Below are positions 25,956 through 35,870 of a stretch of 64,000 bases of DNA, one piece after another. Each line of letters opens with the position of its first letter. The stretch's first letter is position 1. The notes under the pieces were generated by a model. It saw only the letters and a list, made by a program, of their open reading frames with translations. It did not search any database and had not been told where the DNA came from. Source of the DNA: Bog-159 sp963738375 (GTDB lineage Bacteria; Acidobacteriota; Terriglobia; Bryobacterales; Bryobacteraceae); the NCBI GenBank assembly GCA_963738375.1, contig CAVTWL010000010.1, positions 310,001 to 374,000 of the forward strand. Reading direction: 5' to 3'. A program made the translations under genes and the position numbers.

Positions 25956-28373
25956 CTACTCGTGGCGAAGCGCCATCGTCGGGTCCAGCCGCGAAGCCCT
26001 TCGCGCCGGGATATAGCTGGCTGCCAGCGCCACAATCGTCATCGCGCCCAGGACACCGGCGAACGTGCTCCAGTCCGTAGCGCCCACGCCGAAAATCAAG
26101 CTGCCCAGCATGCGCGCCAGCAGCACCGAACCGGCGAATCCGATGGCCAGTCCCACGCCGGCCAGCAGCATGCCGCGTCCCACCAGCATCCGCAGCACCG
26201 TTTCTCGCTGCGCCCCCAGCGCCAATCGCACGCCGATCTCGTGGGTCCGCTCGGTCACCGCATACGCCATCAATCCCGACACGCCGATCGCCGAAAGCAA
26301 CAGCGCGATCGCGCCCAGGATCGTCAGCATCACCGCTACATAGGAAAGCCCCAGCACGGCATCCGACATCACGCGGTCGAGCGTCTTGATCTCGGAGAGC
26401 GGCTGATCCGGGTCCACCTGCGCCACCGCCGCGCGCACCGCCGGAACCAGCCGCATCGGATCGCCGTGCGTCCTGATGGCCAGCGTCGCCCAGCCTTCCG
26501 GGCGCTGCCGGTAACTGCGATACAACACCGGCGGCGGCTCCCGGTCCAACCAGTCGTATTCAATCTCGCCCGCAACGCCCACGATGGTCAGCCATGGCTC
26601 GCTCGAGTCCGGGTCTCCCGCCTGGATGCGCCTGCCGATGGCGCTCTGTCCAGGCCAATAACGCTGCGCCAGGCTCTTACTCACCACCGCCGTCCGCAAG
26701 GCGTCGGGGCCGTCGCGCCCGTCGATCCCGCGCCCTTCCAGCACCGGAATCCGCATGAGCGCGAAATAATCCTCGCTGATGGTCTCCACCTGCACGGCGC
26801 GATATTCGCCCTTCTGCGCCTGCAGGCCCTCCACGCGCAGCGGCCGGATGGATTGCCCGCCTCCGTACGGCAGGCTGCGCACGAACGCCGCCTTGTCCAC
26901 GCCCGGCACGTTCCGCACGCGCTCCATGCTCTGCCGGTAGAAAGCCTCCCTCGGCGCTACTTCCTTATACTTCGCTTCCGGCAGATTGATCTGAATGCTC
27001 AGCACGTGCGCGGCATCGTAGGGTTGGCGCATCGACAGCAGCGATTTGACCCCCGTTACCATCAGTCCCGCGCCGGTCAGCAGCACCAAAGCCAGCGCCA
27101 ATTCCGCCACCACCAGCACACTGCGCACGCGCTGCCGCGACCGCCCGGCCGATGTGCCGCGGCCCGATTCCTTCAGCGTCTCGTTCAAATCCGGCCGCGA
27201 ACTTTGGATGGCCGGCCCCAGCCCCGAAACGATCCCGCTTAGAATGGCGAGCCCGAAGGCGAACGCAAACGCGCGCCCGTCCAGTTGAATCTCGTACCAG
27301 CCCGCCACATATCGCGCGATGTCGGCAGGCATGTAGTGAAGAATCAAGTCCACGCCCCACTCGGCCAGCGCCAGACCCACCGCCGCCCCCGCCAGCGACA
27401 GCACGATGCTCTCGGTCAGCAACTGCCGGACAACGCGCCATCGTTTCGCGCCCATCGCGGTCCGCACCGCGAATTCCTTCTGCCGAGCCGCCCCGCGCGC
27501 GAACTGCAGGTTCGCCACATTGGCGCAGGCGATCATCAACACGAACATCACCGCCGCCACCAGCATCAGGGTGTAGCGGTAGGTCAGATCGCCAGTCACG
27601 AAGTATTTCATGGGAACCACCTGCGCGTTCCATCCGCGATTGGTTTCCGGATACAGCCCGGCCAGCCTCCGCGAGATGGTCGCCATCTCCGCCGACGCCT
27701 GCTTCAACGTTACGCCAGACTTCAGCCGCGCCACGATGTTGAGGTAGTGTCTGCCCCGGTCCTGTCCCTCCTTGGTTCCCATCAACCGTGGCGCCCAGAC
27801 TTCCGCGCTGACTGGGAAGTTGAACTTCTTGTCCATCACTCCCGCCACTACGTGGCTCAGTCCGTCCAACTTCACGGTCTTGCCGACGATGCCGCGATCC
27901 CCGCCGAACCGCCGCTGCCACAAGCCGTAGCTCAGGACCACCGGCTGATTGCCGGCCCCGCCATCGTCCCGCCCGAACACATGCCCCACCGCGGCGCTCG
28001 CGCCCAATATCTCGAAGAAATTCGGGTCCGTGCGCGCGATTTCCAAGCGCTCGGGCTCGCTGGTCCCCGTCAGATTCACTTCATTCCATTCATACGGCGA
28101 CACCTCCGCAAACGAGGTGCTTTGGCGTTTCCAGTCCAGATAATTGGCCGGCGACGCTTCCGTCCATGCGGCCGTCTGATTTGGCGCGCGCTCCACCAGC
28201 ACCACCAGGTTCTCCAGATTGGGAAGCGCGATGGGCTTGAGCAGAAACGCGTCCGCCACGCTAAAATTGGCCGTATTCGCTCCAATTCCCAGCGCCAGCG
28301 CCATCACCGCGACCGCGGTATATCCCCGACTCCGCCACAGCATGCGAAATGCGTAGCGCAGATCTTGTAACAC
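25956..28373 (-). CDS. ADOP-type ABC transporter permease (FtsX/MacB-like)
   Basis: Inner-membrane permease of 805 residues typical of the acidobacterial duplicated orphaned permease (ADOP) group. One N-terminal helix (about 17-38) and a MacB_PCD periplasmic domain are followed by an FtsX domain (around 280-400), a second periplasmic domain and a C-terminal FtsX domain (around 690-800), ending with the conserved PARRASRLDPTMALRHE. The start is GTG at 28373 after a clean GGAGG. It has no ATPase of its own, but the LolD/MacB-type ATPase gene two positions upstream could serve it. Likely part of a tripartite exporter or lipoprotein/antibiotic efflux system; substrate unknown. Confidence 0.9.
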   Translation of the reverse strand: MLQDLRYAFRMLWRSRGYTAVAVMALALGIGANTANFSVADAFLLKPIALPNLENLVVLVERAPNQTAAWTEASPANYLDWKRQSTSFAEVSPYEWNEVNLTGTSEPERLEIARTDPNFFEILGASAAVGHVFGRDDGGAGNQPVVLSYGLWQRRFGGDRGIVGKTVKLDGLSHVVAGVMDKKFNFPVSAEVWAPRLMGTKEGQDRGRHYLNIVARLKSGVTLKQASAEMATISRRLAGLYPETNRGWNAQVVPMKYFVTGDLTYRYTLMLVAAVMFVLMIACANVANLQFARGAARQKEFAVRTAMGAKRWRVVRQLLTESIVLSLAGAAVGLALAEWGVDLILHYMPADIARYVAGWYEIQLDGRAFAFAFGLAILSGIVSGLGPAIQSSRPDLNETLKESGRGTSAGRSRQRVRSVLVVAELALALVLLTGAGLMVTGVKSLLSMRQPYDAAHVLSIQINLPEAKYKEVAPREAFYRQSMERVRNVPGVDKAAFVRSLPYGGGQSIRPLRVEGLQAQKGEYRAVQVETISEDYFALMRIPVLEGRGIDGRDGPDALRTAVVSKSLAQRYWPGQSAIGRRIQAGDPDSSEPWLTIVGVAGEIEYDWLDREPPPVLYRSYRQRPEGWATLAIRTHGDPMRLVPAVRAAVAQVDPDQPLSEIKTLDRVMSDAVLGLSYVAVMLTILGAIALLLSAIGVSGLMAYAVTERTHEIGVRLALGAQRETVLRMLVGRGMLLAGVGLAIGFAGSVLLARMLGSLIFGVGATDWSTFAGVLGAMTIVALAASYIPARRASRLDPTMALRHE

Positions 28374-28403
28374 GGAACCTCCAACTTGCTTTGTCTTGGG
28401 CTT

Positions 28404-29171
28404 CTAGGTGAACTTCACGCGGCGGCCGTGCGACATCGGCGTGATGCAGATCGCGCCGTTGACGTTCTTCAGGCTGATATAGGTGCCGCCGCCTTTGACC
28501 ACACCGTGCAACTGGCTGCCGGCCGAGTGGTCCTGTTTGACCGGTATGCCGAAGTCGTTGTCGATGCCGCCGGTGACGTTGCGCGCGTTGAATTCCGCGC
28601 CCGCGTCGTAGGGGATGGAAAGCGAAATCGGTCCGTTCACCGAATTCATCGAGATCATGCGGGCATCGCTCAAGTGCTCGAAGCTCGCCTCCAGCTTGCC
28701 ATTCACCGTGGAGAGCCGCACATCGCCGCCAATCTTCTCCGCGCGAACCGGCCCGTTCACCGACGAAGCGTTCACCCCGCCGCTGACGCCTTCGATATCC
28801 ACCGCGCCGTTGATCGCCTTGATCTGGCTGAGCCTGGCGTGGCGCGGCACCATCACCGTGAATTCTACCCGCCCCGGATTGGCCGTCGAACCGTCGCCGT
28901 ACAGCGTCCGGATGCAGATCGTATCGGAAGTGGAATCGATGCTGATACGCGCATCATCCAACAAGCCCTTGCTGGAAGCGGTCTTTACGGCCGCGATGCG
29001 GACTTCGTTGCGGTCCCACGCGCGGATATGCACGTCGCCGTTGATGTTCTGGAGAGTGACTTTTCCCCGCGCCGAAAGCGGATAGATCCGGCTGGATTGT
29101 TGATGAAAGCTTCCGGTTGCCGGCAGGCTGGTAACTCCTGCCAGCGCCAACAGGGCGCTTGCGAGTAGCAT
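28404..29171 (-). CDS. DUF4097-family beta-helix-like exported protein
   Basis: Exported protein of 255 residues with an N-terminal signal (MLLASALLALAGVTSLPA). The body is a string of short beta repeats of the DUF4097/DUF4098 type, with units such as NINGDVHIRAWDRNEV, INGAVDIEGVSG and NSVNGPISLSIPY, which stack into a right-handed solenoid. The function of this family is unknown. It is frequent in anti-sigma-factor and exporter loci. The ATG at 29171 has AGGAGTGGAGA just upstream. It lies between the ATPase and ADOP permease genes, so it may be a periplasmic accessory of that exporter. Confidence 0.82.
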   Translation of the reverse strand: MLLASALLALAGVTSLPATGSFHQQSSRIYPLSARGKVTLQNINGDVHIRAWDRNEVRIAAVKTASSKGLLDDARISIDSTSDTICIRTLYGDGSTANPGRVEFTVMVPRHARLSQIKAINGAVDIEGVSGGVNASSVNGPVRAEKIGGDVRLSTVNGKLEASFEHLSDARMISMNSVNGPISLSIPYDAGAEFNARNVTGGIDNDFGIPVKQDHSAGSQLHGVVKGGGTYISLKNVNGAICITPMSHGRRVKFT

Positions 29172-29186
29172 TCTCCACTCCTATGC

Positions 29187-29205
29187 GTTCTTGCCGTCCA
29201 AGAAC
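29187..29205 (-). promoter_or_regulatory. Intercistronic dyad GTTCTTG-N5-CAAGAAC
   Basis: Perfect 7-bp inverted repeat with a 5-nt spacer in the gap between the ATPase stop and the DUF4097 start. There is no T-run, so it is not a terminator. It could be an operator or an mRNA hairpin next to the ribosome binding site. Confidence 0.4.
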
Positions 29206-29211
29206 ACGTTG

Positions 29212-29922
<711 letters not shown>

Positions 29923-29951
29923 TTCATCTCCAATACGTTTGATAACCGCGT

Positions 29952-31244
29952 TTAGTTCAACTTTATTCTTTCGTAAGCGTCCCAGGCCGACATATCCGAA
30001 AGGATCACGCGGTCTCCCACGTTCAGGCCGCTGCGGACTTCGATGGTGTTCACCGAGGCACGGCCCAACGCCACCTGGATGCGATCCGCGTACTTCCCAT
30101 CCGGCTCGATCTTGAACAGGCTGACTTTGCTGTCCGCCTGCCCGAATACCGGCCGCCCCATGAACACCACATCGTCGAGCTTCTCCAATTGAATGGTGCC
30201 ATCGACGCTTAGATCGGGGCGGAGCACGCCCCGCGGCAGAGCGTCGGTGCCTTCGAGTTTCACATCCACGGTGACCGTGCCGTTCAAAATGGCGGGATCG
30301 ATGCGCATCACGCGGCCGTTCACCAGCCCGTTGCGTGTATCGACCACCGCAGGCTGGCCGATGGTTACGTCCTTAGCCTGCGTCTCCGCGATCTTCAGTT
30401 CCGCCTTGAGCTTGGAAAGCTGGGCGATCTTGCCCAGCGCGGTCCCCGCGAGCACTTTCTGGCCTTCTTCCACCGGAGTGGGCAGCGCTTCCAACATGCC
30501 TTCCGTCCCGGCGCGGACGCTCAGTTCTTCCACCTGCTGCTGCTTCAGCTTGTACTCGGCCGCCAGTTGGTCGAGTTTCACCTTCTGTGCGTCCAACTGC
30601 GCCTGTACCGATTCCTGGTTGATGCTGAGCCGCTTGGTCTCGATATCGTTGCGGGTGGACAGCTCTTTCGCCGTGACGTCCGAAATCTTAGCATCCACCG
30701 GCGCAACCAGGCCTTCTTTCACCAGGGCGTCGTCGCGCTCCGCTTTCAACTGCGCGGAGTGGAAATCGGCGGAGACCTGCGCCGCATTCGCCTGCAAGTC
30801 GAGCCCCTGCTTTTCCAGTGTGACGCGAAGATCGGTGTAAGCAGCTTTGGCGGCCTTCAACGTGTATTCGGCGTCGAGCAAGGCGGTCTGCAGCTCCTGA
30901 TTGGACATCACAAGAATAATACTGTTGGCTTTGACCGGGGTTCCAGGCCGGATCAATATTTTTTCAATACGGCCGTCGGTTTGCGCCGGCAGGAGCAAAG
31001 TATCTTCAGGCACCAGCGTGCCGAGGCCGCGCACGTCCCGGATCATGGGGCCGCGCCGGACCGTATCGGGCCAAAGTGTCGATAGTTCTACACCGGGCGC
31101 GGCAGGCTTCAGCCGGCCCTTGAAGTTCGTCCCGGGAATTCCTACGAAATAAATAACGGGCGCGAGGGCGATCAGTATGACTATCCCGATGATAATGCGC
31201 TTGATCAGGCGTTTCTTGGCTGCGTCTTTTCTCGGTACGTCCAT
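29952..31244 (-). CDS. HlyD/MacA-family periplasmic adaptor subunit
   Basis: Membrane-fusion protein of 430 residues that links inner-membrane permeases to a TolC channel. One N-terminal transmembrane helix (about 13-36) is followed by the lipoyl/barrel-sandwich half-motif DGRIEKILIRPGTPVK (around 85-105), a long coiled-coil hairpin (about 125-245, rich in Lys, Gln, Ala and Leu), the second lipoyl half and a beta-barrel domain. The start ATG at 31244 lies about 10 nt after the transcription start predicted from a sigma-54-like promoter. It is the MacA-like partner of the adjacent ATPase and permeases and of the TolC pair at 54-58 kb. Confidence 0.92.
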   Translation of the reverse strand: MDVPRKDAAKKRLIKRIIIGIVILIALAPVIYFVGIPGTNFKGRLKPAAPGVELSTLWPDTVRRGPMIRDVRGLGTLVPEDTLLLPAQTDGRIEKILIRPGTPVKANSIILVMSNQELQTALLDAEYTLKAAKAAYTDLRVTLEKQGLDLQANAAQVSADFHSAQLKAERDDALVKEGLVAPVDAKISDVTAKELSTRNDIETKRLSINQESVQAQLDAQKVKLDQLAAEYKLKQQQVEELSVRAGTEGMLEALPTPVEEGQKVLAGTALGKIAQLSKLKAELKIAETQAKDVTIGQPAVVDTRNGLVNGRVMRIDPAILNGTVTVDVKLEGTDALPRGVLRPDLSVDGTIQLEKLDDVVFMGRPVFGQADSKVSLFKIEPDGKYADRIQVALGRASVNTIEVRSGLNVGDRVILSDMSAWDAYERIKLN

Positions 31245-31266
31245 GTTTGGTTCCGCGAAGGGAAAG

Positions 31267-31281
31267 GCACGGCTCCTGCCA
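31267..31281 (-). promoter_or_regulatory. Sigma-54-like promoter of the adaptor gene
   Basis: Minus strand TGGCAGG-N4-GTGC, with GG and GC separated by exactly 10 nt, against consensus TGGCACG-N4-TTGC. The predicted start is about 10 nt before the adaptor ATG. Confidence 0.5.
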
Positions 31282-31354
31282 ATCGGTCGCGGTTGGTAAG
31301 ACTATGACTCTTTTGGAGGAAAAAGGTTAGCGGCAGCTTGCGAAGATTATGAAA

Positions 31355-31370
31355 GTGTCCGCTTTTGGGA
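31355..31370 (-). promoter_or_regulatory. Shared 16-bp upstream element, adaptor copy
   Basis: GTGTCCGCTTTTGGGA (plus strand), identical to 58060-58075, and both followed 6 nt later by GTTC. It lies about 100 bp upstream of the sigma-54-like promoter, a usual distance for an enhancer-binding-protein site. Confidence 0.45.
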
Positions 31371-31399
31371 ATGCACGTTCCGTGGGTGGAATGGCTACT

Positions 31400-32629
31400 T
31401 TATTCGTACCGGAGAGCCACCACCGGGTCCAAATTCGCCGCGCGTCCCGCCGGCCAAATTCCAAAGAATAGCCCGACTCCGACGGACACCATGATGCCCG
31501 ACACCGCGGCCCACAAAGGCACCGCTGTGGGCAGATTCTTGAAGACCAGACCGACCAGCATGGAGACGCACCAACCCAGGAACAGGCCAATGATTCCGCC
31601 GATTCCGGTGAGCACCACCGCTTCGGTCAGAAACTGAACGATGATATCGGACTTGCGCGCGCCGATCGCCTTGCGTATCCCGATCTCGCGGGTGCGCTCG
31701 GTGACCGACACCAGCATGATGTTCATCACCCCGATGCCGCCGACCAGCAGCCCGATCGAGCTCAGGATCACCATGACCAGGGCCACCGTGCCCGTAATGC
31801 GGTGGAAATCTTCGATCATCTGCTGCGCGGTGGAGAGGGAGAAATTGTCGGGTTTATCGTTGGCCACCTTGCGCTGGATGCGCAGCACGGTGCGCACTTC
31901 ATCCTCCGCCTTGCTCAGCATGCCTTCGTAGGCGATCACGATGAGCATGTTCTCGTTGGCGCTCGGATACATTTTGCGCATGGTGAAGTAAGGCATCAGG
32001 ATGCGATCGTCGTCCTGCCCCGGGAAAGAAGCCGCGGGCCGCTCCATGACGCCGATCACTTCGAGCGAATGCCCGTCCACTTCCATCCACTTGCCGACGG
32101 CGTCCTGCCCCTGGAAGAACGACTTGCCCAAATCCTCGCCGATCACCACCACCGGCATATGGTGCTGGCTCTCCGCATCGGTGAAGAAGCGGCCTTGCAG
32201 CATCACAGTCCCGCCCGCCGCATAACCTTCTTCTGTCCCGCCGATATCTACGTTGTAGTTGTCGTTTCCTTTGTAGCGCGCCTTGTGAATCTGATCGAAA
32301 TTGGAAAACAGGTACGGGCTGACGTGCTCGACCGACGGGCAGCGCTCCTCAATGGCCAGCGCATCCTCGCGCGTGAGCGTCTTGCGCTTCATCTCTTCCT
32401 GGGTCCACCCGCCCATGGCGCTGCCGCGCAGCACCACGATGGTGTTCGGGCCAAAGCTTTTGAGGATATTGGTGATGGCGCCGTCCAGTCCGGCGATGAT
32501 CGAACCCACGCCGATGACAGCGCCGGTCCCGATAATCACCCCCAGCACGGTCAGGAACGAGCGCATCTTGTGCTCCCGTACCGTAGTCAAAGCCAGCGCG
32601 ACGCCCGCGCCTAACGATCCTAATGTCAT
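31400..32629 (-). CDS. ABC transporter permease, FtsX/MacB type (second of pair)
   Basis: Inner-membrane permease of 409 residues with one N-terminal helix (about 19-41), a ~230-residue MacB_PCD periplasmic domain and three C-terminal FtsX helices. The conserved ERTREIGIRKAIGARKSDI segment, which contacts the ATPase, and the ending GRAANLDPVVALRYE are both present. The first 4 bp (ATGA) overlap the end of the upstream paralog, so the pair are translated together and may form a heterodimer. It is followed by a 155-bp gap with a promoter before the adaptor gene. Confidence 0.93.
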   Translation of the reverse strand: MTLGSLGAGVALALTTVREHKMRSFLTVLGVIIGTGAVIGVGSIIAGLDGAITNILKSFGPNTIVVLRGSAMGGWTQEEMKRKTLTREDALAIEERCPSVEHVSPYLFSNFDQIHKARYKGNDNYNVDIGGTEEGYAAGGTVMLQGRFFTDAESQHHMPVVVIGEDLGKSFFQGQDAVGKWMEVDGHSLEVIGVMERPAASFPGQDDDRILMPYFTMRKMYPSANENMLIVIAYEGMLSKAEDEVRTVLRIQRKVANDKPDNFSLSTAQQMIEDFHRITGTVALVMVILSSIGLLVGGIGVMNIMLVSVTERTREIGIRKAIGARKSDIIVQFLTEAVVLTGIGGIIGLFLGWCVSMLVGLVFKNLPTAVPLWAAVSGIMVSVGVGLFFGIWPAGRAANLDPVVALRYE

Positions 32630-33867
32630 CGTTCCACCCTCAAAGCTTCAATGGGATCGAGGCCGGCTGCGCGGCGCGCCGGATAGATCCCGAAAAACAG
32701 GCCGACGGCCGCGGAGAGGGTCACACCCACCACCACGGCACTGAGCGGAATATGCATGGGCACAGGCGTTACCGCCTTCACTACAAGCGAAAGCATAGTC
32801 GCCAGCAGAATGCCAATGACTCCGCCCGAGGCAGAAAGCATGGCCGATTCCACCAGGAACTGATTCAGAATATCCGTCCGCCGCGCCCCCACCGACTTGC
32901 GAATCCCGATTTCGTGAGTGCGCTCGGTAACCACGGCCAGCATGATATTCATGATCACCACTCCGCCCACAACCATGAACACCGAAACCACGCCGATGGC
33001 AGTCGCCGAAATGGCGCCGGTCAACTGGTTCCAAACGCTCACCAGCGAGTCGGAGCTGACCATGCCAAAGGTGTCTTCGTCCTTCGGCCGCAGGTGCCGG
33101 TAGGACCGCAACAGCACGCGGACTTCGTCCTGAGCCTGCTGCAGCACGCTTTGGTCCGCGGCTTTAAAGTCGTAACCGATGCCGCTGCGCGACCCGTAAA
33201 TCTTGAAGTACGTTTCCGCCGGTATCATCAGGAAGTTGTCGCGGGAATTACCGAAAACCGATCCCTTGGCCTTGGCCACCCCGATCACCTCGAATGGCCG
33301 GCCGTCCACAGTGACGGATTTGCCGATCGGATCGGTATTCGCGAAAAACTGGTCCTTCAAATCGTTCCCGATCACGACAACCATAGCTCGCCGCTCGTCT
33401 TCCAGATCGCTAATGAAGCGTCCTTCCGCGGGCACGACGTCGGAAAGCACGCCTTCGTTGGCGGTCGCGCCCGTGAGCTGCACGTTGTCACGGTGTTCCT
33501 TGCCTCCGTGAACCGACACGTTCCGGTTCGCCGTCATGCCGATTTCGCTGGTCAACTGGCTATGGCTGCGCAGGAAATCGTATTCTTCCCTGGATAGCTC
33601 CGGATTGCGACGCTCCATTTCCAGGTATTTCTTGGGATCCCAAACGCCCATCATGATGATCTTGTGGACCTTGAACCCATCCGCGCCCATGCTCGATACA
33701 TTCTGCGCGACGTAGACGTTCATGCCGTCGATAACCGACATAACCGCGATGAGGGTGGTAGTAGCCAGGATGATCCCCAGCAGCGTGAGGAAGCTACGCA
33801 GCTTGCTGCCGCGCAGGGAGAGCGCTGCGCCGGCAACGGCCTCGCCAAAGGAAGCGTTGGTTCTCAT
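32626..33867 (-). CDS. ABC transporter permease, FtsX/MacB type (first of pair)
   Basis: Paralog of the following permease, 413 residues, with the same layout: N-terminal helix (about 20-45), a MacB_PCD domain and three C-terminal helices, including ERTHEIGIRKSVGARRTDI and the terminal ARRAAGLDPIEALRVER. The start ATG at 33867 directly abuts the stop of the YheT-like hydrolase gene upstream. The pair of permeases with one ATPase and an adaptor is a standard MacAB-like export set; cargo unknown. Confidence 0.93.
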   Translation of the reverse strand: MRTNASFGEAVAGAALSLRGSKLRSFLTLLGIILATTTLIAVMSVIDGMNVYVAQNVSSMGADGFKVHKIIMMGVWDPKKYLEMERRNPELSREEYDFLRSHSQLTSEIGMTANRNVSVHGGKEHRDNVQLTGATANEGVLSDVVPAEGRFISDLEDERRAMVVVIGNDLKDQFFANTDPIGKSVTVDGRPFEVIGVAKAKGSVFGNSRDNFLMIPAETYFKIYGSRSGIGYDFKAADQSVLQQAQDEVRVLLRSYRHLRPKDEDTFGMVSSDSLVSVWNQLTGAISATAIGVVSVFMVVGGVVIMNIMLAVVTERTHEIGIRKSVGARRTDILNQFLVESAMLSASGGVIGILLATMLSLVVKAVTPVPMHIPLSAVVVGVTLSAAVGLFFGIYPARRAAGLDPIEALRVER

Positions 33868-34829
33868 TCAATATCCAGACGAGTGGAGGGGGGCAATTGT
33901 TCCGCCGCCAATCCATTTCATTATCGCGTGATCCAGCCAGAACCTGGGCATTTCTTTCGCCAGGAACCCCAGGTGGCCGCCGTGTGCCGTCGCAAATAGT
34001 TGCAAGCAAGGGTTTTGATCGAATGCCGGGTGGTTATAAATTTCAAACGGGATAAAAGTATCGTCTTTCGCGGTAATGAACAAGGTGGGCACCCGGATTT
34101 CTGCGAGGAACTGGTTGGCGGACTGGCTGGAGTAATAATGTCCGGCGCCGCGAAGGCCAAACCGGGGCGCGGTGACGCGGTCGTCCATCTCGACCACGGT
34201 CCGAATCCGTCTCAAATCGACCTGTTTGCAGCCCCAAACGCCGATCGCTCGTGCCCGCATCAGCCGCAAAAAGCGGGATTCATAAAGCCGATTATCGGGC
34301 TGCCCGATCCGTTTCGCGCAAGCCCCCAGATCGATCGCCGCGGATACCGCGCAAACGCCTGCCAGCAGTGCCGGCCCGTCACCGCCCAGTTCGCCGGCCA
34401 GTTTCGCGACCAGATTGCCGCCCAACGAAAAACCAACCAGCCAAACCGCGCCGCGCTCAGCCACGTGTCGTACCACCGCCAGCAGATCCGAGGTGAGCCC
34501 GCCGTGATAGCCGATTCTGGAGAGACTCTCCGTGCCGCCGCAGGTTCGCAGATTCAGGCGGTGGACGGCATATCCCGCTGCGAGGCCCCGGGCAGCGGCG
34601 CCGAGCATATAGCCTGCCTGCGCGGAACCTTCGAGTCCGTGAACCAGGATGATTTCGCCCCGTACCGTGCCCGCGGGACGCTGGCTTTCGACCAGCACCT
34701 GAACATCCGGCTCCGTGCGGTACAGTTGTTTCTCGACGGGAGGCTGCTGCCCGGCGCGCGGACGAGGCCAATACCGGCCCGCGATGGTCTGGACGTGCGA
34801 TTCTCGAACAGGGGAACGAATGGCGGCAG
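33868..34829 (-). CDS. YheT/EMB8-family alpha/beta hydrolase, N-terminus frameshifted
   Basis: Alpha/beta hydrolase of the YheT (AbhD1/3-like) group, normally ~310-330 residues. The conserved core (ILVHGLEGS, WLVGFSLGGNLVAKL with the nucleophile Ser, TAKDDTFIP with Asp, and HGGHLGF with His) is in frame from GTG 34698. The family N-terminal signatures HVQTIAGRYWPRP and, before it, PPFVPLFENR lie upstream in two different frames joined at about 34797, where one base seems missing. The start is then near 34829 (only CTG or ATT are available), directly after the DsbD-like stop. The short form from 34698 lacks the family N-terminus and is less likely. Function in YheT proteins is poorly known. 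Confidence 0.8.
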
Positions 34830-34833
34830 CGCG

Positions 34834-35298
34834 TTATTGCACGGAATAAGGAACGCGCACCTCGAGCGTCTTGGGCGGGAAGCAGGAGTTGTTGTTGCAT
34901 GCCTGATAGCGCAGCTTGCCGACCATGATGCCGGGGCCCTGAGAAGCGCCGGCGGGGACCGTAAACTTGGCCGTCAAGTTGAAGTCGCCGGTGAAGACCG
35001 ACAGCGGCTTATCTGAGAATTCGTACTTCTCCATTTGCGGTTTGGGGAAGACCACGGGGCCCGGTTCGAGCACGCCGCCCGGCGTCCAGGTGAGCTTCAG
35101 CGGAATCAGGTAGGCATCGCTGGGCGTGTTGCTGTTCACGTGAAAGTTGGGCTGAACGGATACCGCAATCTTGGCTTCGACCGCCGTTCCCCGTTTGGCC
35201 ACTACTTTTTGGGCTTCAGCCGAAAGGTACTGGTTACCTTGCGCCCACAAGCTCGGCAGGTAAAGCAACGCGCCCATTAACGCTGGCAGCATGGGCAT
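34834..35298 (-). CDS. Exported DsbD N-terminal-like domain protein
   Basis: Protein of 154 residues, with a signal peptide (MPMLPALMGALLYLPSLWAQ) and one immunoglobulin-like domain similar to the N-terminal, thiol-carrying domain of the disulfide reductase DsbD. The two cysteines in YQACNNNSCFPP (about residues 135-145) match the redox pair of that domain. The membrane and thioredoxin parts of DsbD are missing, so it would receive electrons from another protein. The start at 35298 is preferred to 35337 because of the signal peptide. It overlaps the end of the TlpA-like gene by about 65 bp and would naturally work with that thioredoxin in the periplasm. Confidence 0.78.
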   Translation of the reverse strand: MPMLPALMGALLYLPSLWAQGNQYLSAEAQKVVAKRGTAVEAKIAVSVQPNFHVNSNTPSDAYLIPLKLTWTPGGVLEPGPVVFPKPQMEKYEFSDKPLSVFTGDFNLTAKFTVPAGASQGPGIMVGKLRYQACNNNSCFPPKTLEVRVPYSVQ

Positions 35299-35830
35299 GT
35301 GTTTCGAGTAATTGTTCGATGGCATTTTCAAAGTCAACCTTGCTCGTCAGACCCACATGGACGTCGGCGATTTTACCGTCGCGGTCGATCAGGAAGGTCG
35401 TCGGCAGCGCCTCGATGCCGCCAAATTTATCGGCCGTCGAATCGTTACCCACCATGATCCGGTAGTTAATTCCAAGGTCGTTCACGAAGGGCTTAACCGC
35501 GTCCCACCCGTCGTCATCCATGGAAACGCCAAGAACCGAGAAGCCTTTATCCTTATGTTTGCGCTCGAAATCCATGAACCAGGGAATTTCGACCTTGCAC
35601 GGGCCGCAGTAGGTTGCCCAAAAATCGAGCAACACCACCTTGCCCTTGTAATCGGAGAGGCGCACGGTCTTGCCGTCGGCGTCCTTGAGAGCGAAATCCG
35701 GCGCCGCGTGCCGGTCCGCATCCGGTTTGAGCGAGGCGTTGCGGACGGCCTTCGCCGGCGAGCAGCCGTAAATGACGCAGCCCAGCAGGAATCCGGTGAG
35801 CAGCACGGTGCCCAGGCGCAGCATCCGCAT
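35234..35830 (-). CDS. TlpA/ResA-like thioredoxin lipoprotein
   Basis: Periplasmic thiol-disulfide oxidoreductase of 198 residues. The N-terminus has a hydrophobic segment ending in cysteines (FLLGC and IYGC, residues 18 and 23), a lipobox-like anchor. The thioredoxin fold carries the active-site pair Cys75-Gly-Pro-Cys78 in WATYCGPCK. The cis-proline region is ALPTTFLIDRDG. The ATG at 35830 has GAGGAGG at an ideal distance; a longer upstream frame is not needed. It likely reduces envelope proteins or, in ResA-like fashion, apocytochromes. The adjacent DsbD-like protein is the probable redox partner. Confidence 0.9.
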   Translation of the reverse strand: MRMLRLGTVLLTGFLLGCVIYGCSPAKAVRNASLKPDADRHAAPDFALKDADGKTVRLSDYKGKVVLLDFWATYCGPCKVEIPWFMDFERKHKDKGFSVLGVSMDDDGWDAVKPFVNDLGINYRIMVGNDSTADKFGGIEALPTTFLIDRDGKIADVHVGLTSKVDFENAIEQLLETHAHAASVNGRVALPAELVGAR

Positions 35831-35870
35831 AAGACCTCCTCGACTCTTCAGCATATCGCTTCTCATTCGA

